The translations under genes were made by a program, and so were the position numbers. Shown here piece by piece: positions 15,167 through 18,524 of a DNA stretch of 18,524 nucleotides (its first letter is position 1; each line of letters starts with the position of its first letter). The DNA is taken from positions 1 through 18,524 of the forward strand of contig DAIOSQ010000030.1 in the NCBI GenBank assembly GCA_036752465.1, read 5' to 3'. Below the pieces are notes generated by a model, which was not told where the DNA came from, did no database searches, and saw nothing but the letters and a program-made list of their open reading frames with translations. The DNA is from DAIOSQ01 sp036752465. GTDB lineage: Bacteria > Pseudomonadota > Gammaproteobacteria > Legionellales > Legionellaceae.

Positions 15167-15799
15167 ATGAATGCTGTCATGAAGCGCTCCAAAAGCAGTA
15201 AACGTTGGTTAGACGAACACTTTGCAGACGTCTATGTTAAACAAGCACACCAGTTGGGATATCGCAGTCGAGCCATTTTCAAGCTCAAAGAAATTGATGA
15301 TAAGGAGCGCATTCTCAAGCCAGGGATGACGGTGATTGATCTGGGAGCTGCTCCTGGAGGTTGGACGCAATATGTGGTGGAAAAGCTTGCGGGCTGTGGC
15401 AAAATTGTTGCGCTTGACCTGTTGCCTATGGATGCGTTTGCAGATGTGACCTTCGTTCAAGGTGATTTTTGTGAAGAGAGCGTGTTGCAGCAATTGCTAC
15501 TGGCAGTGCAGCCGCGGACAGTCGATGTGCTATTATCCGACATGGCGCCAAACATGAGTGGTCAACGTCACGTGGATATATTGCGTGCCATCTATTTGGC
15601 CGAGCTGGCGGTGGATTTTGCGCATACCATGCTGAAACCAGGAGGAACGCTGTTGATGAAAGTGTTTCATGGCGAAGGGTTTGACGCGTTGGTGAAGGCG
15701 GTACGCACAACATTCACCAAGGTGGTTGTGCGTAAACCACAAGCTTCCCGATCGCGATCGCGTGAAACGTACTTACTGGCGAAGGGCTATAATTTGTAG
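15167..15799 (+). CDS. rlmE: 23S rRNA (uridine-2'-O) methyltransferase RlmE (FtsJ/RrmJ)
   Basis: RlmE methylates U2552 of 23S rRNA on the 50S subunit with S-adenosylmethionine. The 210-residue product (E. coli 209) shows the SAM-binding motif DLGAAPGGWTQYV (58-70), the DLLPMD segment, SDMAPNMSG, and the full K-D-K-E tetrad at K39, D125, K165 and E200, each offset by one from E. coli. ATG 15167 gives the family length; an ATG at 15179 is an alternative, and neither has a strong Shine-Dalgarno. It precedes ftsH by 49 bp, as in E. coli where the pair is heat-shock induced. I see no sigma-32-like promoter in the 87 bp upstream. Confidence 0.95.
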   Translation: MNAVMKRSKSSKRWLDEHFADVYVKQAHQLGYRSRAIFKLKEIDDKERILKPGMTVIDLGAAPGGWTQYVVEKLAGCGKIVALDLLPMDAFADVTFVQGDFCEESVLQQLLLAVQPRTVDVLLSDMAPNMSGQRHVDILRAIYLAELAVDFAHTMLKPGGTLLMKVFHGEGFDALVKAVRTTFTKVVVRKPQASRSRSRETYLLAKGYNL

Positions 15800-15835
15800 T
15801 ACCTTAAAGGTGAAAGCGTGATCGCTATATGAAAA

Positions 15836-15841
15836 TGAGGT
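15836..15841 (+). promoter_or_regulatory. Shine-Dalgarno fixing a TTG start for ftsH
   Basis: TGAGGT lies 7 nt before the TTG at 15849 but 16 nt before the next in-frame ATG (15858). The TTG start gives MNDMVKNLFLW, a form common in gammaproteobacterial FtsH, so the non-ATG start is preferred. Confidence 0.7.
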
Positions 15842-15848
15842 TATTATT

Positions 15849-17783
15849 TTGAACGACATGGTTAAAAATCTTTTTCTCTGGTTTATTATCGCTATTGTTC
15901 TGGTTTCGGTCTTTAGTAATTTCGGTCCGCGGCAGCTCAATTCGGAAAAGCTATCCTACAGTCAATTTTTACGCCAGATCGACCAAGGTCTAGTGACTGC
16001 GGTGGTTATCGAAGATGACCGAATTATCAAAGGTGTGACTAAAACCAATCAGCATTTTACTACCTATATGCCAATGCCAGATAATGCGTTATTGGGCGAG
16101 CTGCTGAAGTACAAAGTTGATGTTGCCGGTCGCGAAAAACAGCAAGAGAGTTTCTTGCTGCACTTGTTTGTTAACTGGTTCCCCATGTTATTGTTGATAG
16201 GCGTCTGGGTATTCTTCATGCGTCAAATGCAAGGTGGCGGTGGCCGCGGTGCGATGTCTTTTGGCCGATCGCGTGCACGTTTGCTGGGTGAAGACCAAGT
16301 GAAGGTAACATTCGCTGATGTCGCCGGTGTGGATGAGGCCAAGGACGAGGTCAAAGAGTTGGTTGATTTCTTACGAGATCCAGCAAAATTCCAAAAGTTG
16401 GGTGGCCGTATACCCCGCGGAGTTTTGATGGTAGGCTCGCCTGGTACAGGTAAAACATTGCTGGCTCGAGCGGTGGCAGGTGAAGCAAAAGTACCTTTTT
16501 TCACCATTTCAGGTTCTGATTTTGTGGAGATGTTTGTAGGGGTCGGTGCCTCGCGGGTACGTGATATGTTTGAGCAAGCCAAAAAACAGGCACCCTGTAT
16601 CATTTTTATCGACGAAATCGACGCAGTAGGTAGGCACCGGGGCGCGGGGCTTGGTGGCGGTCATGATGAGCGCGAGCAAACCCTGAATCAGCTTTTGGTT
16701 GAAATGGACGGGTTTGAAGGCAATGAAGGCGTGATAGTAATCGCCGCCACCAACCGCCCCGATGTCCTCGATCCAGCTTTATTAAGACCTGGTCGCTTTG
16801 ACCGACAAGTGGTGGTGCCTTTGCCTGATATTCGTGGCCGTGAGCAAATATTGAAAGTGCATTTGAACAAAGTGCCGGTAGATGGCGCTGTAGAGATTAT
16901 GCCCATTGCTCGAGGCACCCCTGGTTTTTCTGGGGCAGATCTGGCAAATCTTGTCAATGAGGCAGCCTTGTTTGCGGCGCGTGCCAATAAACAAACAGTC
17001 AGCATGATCGATCTAGATAAGGCCAAGGACAAAATCATGATGGGTGCCGAACGCCGCTCCATGGTGATGGATGACAAAGAAAAGAAACTAACAGCCTACC
17101 ATGAATCAGGTCATGCCATTGTTGGTCTTCTGGTCCCGGAGCATGACCCGGTCTATAAGGTCACGATTATCCCGCGTGGTCGTGCATTAGGTGTCACTAT
17201 GTTTCTGCCCGAGCAGGATCGTTATAGCCATACCAAAAGACGTTTGGAAAGTCAGCTGGCGAGCTTGTTTGGCGGTCGTGTTGCCGAAGAGTTAATTTTC
17301 GGTGATGACAGTGTGACCACCGGCGCATCCAATGACATCATGCGCGCCACAGAAATCGCCAGAAAAATGGTCACCAGCTGGGGGCTATCATCGCTAGGCC
17401 CGTTGACCTTCGGTCAAGAAGAAAGTGAAGTTTTTCTAGGACGATCCATGAGTCAGAACAAGGAAATCTCTGATGTGACCGCGCAAAAAATTGATGAAGA
17501 GGTGCATGCGATAGTTGCGCGTAATTTTGCTACAGCCAAAACGTTGTTGCTTGAAAATATCAGCACGCTACATTTGATGGCAGAGGCATTGATAAAATAT
17601 GAAACCATCGATGCATCACAAATTAAAGAAATTATGGCAGGTAAAGAGCCATCACCACCTGATGGTTGGGAAGGCATGGTCAAAGCAGCTGCCCACACCA
17701 ATTATCAGCAACCAACGCAAAGTCATACCGCAGCAGGATCTAGTAAACAAGCTAGACAGGGTGAAGACGAAGTTGGAGAGTAA
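15849..17783 (+). CDS. ftsH: ATP-dependent zinc metalloprotease FtsH
   Basis: The 644-residue inner-membrane AAA+ protease, same length as E. coli FtsH, degrades misassembled membrane proteins and short-lived cytoplasmic regulators. It has a first transmembrane helix at about 7-24, a periplasmic loop, and a second helix at about 107-123. Walker A GSPGTGKT is at 196-203, Walker B IIFIDEID includes D255/E256, the second region of homology is ATNRPDVLDPALLRPGRFD, and the zinc motif HESGH is at 418-422 with the third ligand D496 in GASND. Two usual residues differ: GPPGTGKT reads GSPGTGKT and HEAGH reads HESGH; neither removes a catalytic residue. The C-terminal tail is polar and poorly conserved, as in the family. 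It sits between rlmE and folP, 18 bp from the latter. Confidence 0.98.
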   Translation: MNDMVKNLFLWFIIAIVLVSVFSNFGPRQLNSEKLSYSQFLRQIDQGLVTAVVIEDDRIIKGVTKTNQHFTTYMPMPDNALLGELLKYKVDVAGREKQQESFLLHLFVNWFPMLLLIGVWVFFMRQMQGGGGRGAMSFGRSRARLLGEDQVKVTFADVAGVDEAKDEVKELVDFLRDPAKFQKLGGRIPRGVLMVGSPGTGKTLLARAVAGEAKVPFFTISGSDFVEMFVGVGASRVRDMFEQAKKQAPCIIFIDEIDAVGRHRGAGLGGGHDEREQTLNQLLVEMDGFEGNEGVIVIAATNRPDVLDPALLRPGRFDRQVVVPLPDIRGREQILKVHLNKVPVDGAVEIMPIARGTPGFSGADLANLVNEAALFAARANKQTVSMIDLDKAKDKIMMGAERRSMVMDDKEKKLTAYHESGHAIVGLLVPEHDPVYKVTIIPRGRALGVTMFLPEQDRYSHTKRRLESQLASLFGGRVAEELIFGDDSVTTGASNDIMRATEIARKMVTSWGLSSLGPLTFGQEESEVFLGRSMSQNKEISDVTAQKIDEEVHAIVARNFATAKTLLLENISTLHLMAEALIKYETIDASQIKEIMAGKEPSPPDGWEGMVKAAAHTNYQQPTQSHTAAGSSKQARQGEDEVGE

Positions 17784-17801
17784 CCAAGGTATGTAAACCG
17801 C

Positions 17802-18524
17802 GTGGATCACAAGGCATTCTTACAATGGGTTCAACAACCAGGAGCTGGGGATAAGATTACACCTCCCGTGTGGCGGAAACCATTGATCATGGGTATTCTT
17901 AATGTCACTCCAGATTCCTTTTCTGATGGAGGCTGCTTTTTGCAGCCAGCAATCGCTTGGCAAAGGGCGCAAGCTATGATTGCTGAAGGAGTTGACATCA
18001 TTGATGTTGGTGGTGAATCGTCACGACCTGCAGCGTTGCCTATTTCGGCTGATGAAGAATTAGCACGGGTGATACCTGTGATTGCGCGTATACGGCAGGA
18101 AAGTGATATTGCGATTTCTGTCGATACACACAAGCCAGAGGTGATGCGATCACTGGCAAGTCTTGGTATCTCACTAATCAACGATATACGAGCATTACAG
18201 AGCCCGGGAGCGCTGGTGGCAGCTAAGGCACTCAATGTGCCGGTATGCCTAATGCATATGCGGGAAAGCCCGCAAACTATGCAGCAAAATCCGCACTATG
18301 ACAGTGGTGTGCTGGTGGCAATTTCGCAATTTTTTGGTCAACGCATCGAGGCTTGTACCAGCGCTGGAATTCCTCGGCACTACCTCCTACTTGACCCCGG
18401 ATTCGGCTTTGGTAAGAATACTGCCGACAACCTGACGTTGGTGAAAAATATTAGCGCATTTAACACATATGGCTTACCTCTGATATTAGGTGTTTCCCGT
18501 AAAAGCACGCTTGGAGCTATATTG
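17802..18524 (+). CDS. folP: Dihydropteroate synthase FolP, 3' end cut off by window
   Basis: FolP condenses 6-hydroxymethyl-dihydropterin diphosphate with p-aminobenzoate to give dihydropteroate in folate synthesis, and is the sulfonamide target. The visible 241 codons carry IMGILNVTPDSFSDGG, DVGGESSRP, SVDTHKPEV, NDIRAL, LMHMRESPQTMQ, LLDPGFGFGKN and ILGVSRKS. About 40 residues, including the C-terminal catalytic segment, lie beyond the window. The frame is that of ftsH. The first start after the ftsH stop is GTG 17802, with AAGG (17786-17789) about 12 nt upstream; a later GTG at 17868 is less likely because it leaves a very short leader before MGILN. It follows ftsH by 18 bp and is co-transcribed with it, as in most gammaproteobacteria. 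Confidence 0.95.
   Translation, partial: MDHKAFLQWVQQPGAGDKITPPVWRKPLIMGILNVTPDSFSDGGCFLQPAIAWQRAQAMIAEGVDIIDVGGESSRPAALPISADEELARVIPVIARIRQESDIAISVDTHKPEVMRSLASLGISLINDIRALQSPGALVAAKALNVPVCLMHMRESPQTMQQNPHYDSGVLVAISQFFGQRIEACTSAGIPRHYLLLDPGFGFGKNTADNLTLVKNISAFNTYGLPLILGVSRKSTLGAIL

Noticed and set aside
15801..15811. Palindrome ACCTTAAAGGT before ftsH resembling GCCTTTAAGGC at the phospholipase promoter
   Set aside because: The shared core is 9 bp and could easily recur by chance; the two genes have no evident regulatory link.
1..18524. CRISPR arrays, tRNA or rRNA genes, integrases, restriction or toxin-antitoxin systems
   Set aside because: No regularly spaced repeats, tRNA-like cloverleaf or recognisable protein of these classes was seen on either strand.

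Overview
The window reads as chromosomal DNA of a gammaproteobacterium of moderate GC content. Every recognisable protein is closest in length and motif layout to the gammaproteobacterial form: PrkA, YeaH, YcgB, PepN, Hda, YhbY, RlmE, FtsH and FolP. The order yhbY / rlmE-ftsH-folP is the classical gammaproteobacterial arrangement. Three unrecognised proteins mix transmembrane hairpins with long helical or coiled-coil segments among these housekeeping genes. Together with a patatin-like phospholipase this resembles Legionellales (Legionella, Coxiella, Rickettsiella, Berkiella), but that placement is inference and no marker here proves it.

Layout. 1-534: start of a membrane protein gene (minus strand, runs off the left edge) behind a promoter overlapped by a near-consensus Fur box. 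535-5291 (minus): the operon prkA-yeaH-ycgB (AAA+ serine kinase, VWA-like protein, SpoVR family), linked to starvation and stress, with a sigma-S-like -10 element upstream. 5557-8965 (plus): pepN and aroE, overlapping by 11 bp. 8962-10071 (minus): patatin-like phospholipase whose stop codon shares bases with the aroE stop. 10072-10686: a poorly coding stretch with the phospholipase promoter, three doubtful small ORFs and an 82-bp MITE-like element bounded by imperfect inverted repeats and a perfect 5-bp direct repeat. 10687-11949 (plus): unknown four-helix membrane/coiled-coil protein with a G7 tract near its end. 11960-13323 (minus): a CDP-alcohol phosphatidyltransferase gene and hda, translationally coupled, behind a plausible promoter. 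13510-14724 (minus): a second unknown multi-pass membrane protein with its own good promoter. 14813-15079 (minus): yhbY. 15167-18524 (plus): rlmE, ftsH and the first 241 codons of folP.

How the genes fit together. The housekeeping blocks cover replication control (Hda), phospholipid headgroup synthesis, ribosome maturation (YhbY, RlmE), membrane proteolysis (FtsH), folate and aromatic biosynthesis (FolP, AroE), peptide turnover (PepN) and stationary-phase stress (PrkA/YeaH/YcgB). The less ordinary parts are the Fur-controlled membrane protein, the two other membrane/coiled-coil proteins (possible secreted effectors, unproven) and the MITE. I saw no tRNA, rRNA, CRISPR array, integrase or intact insertion sequence.
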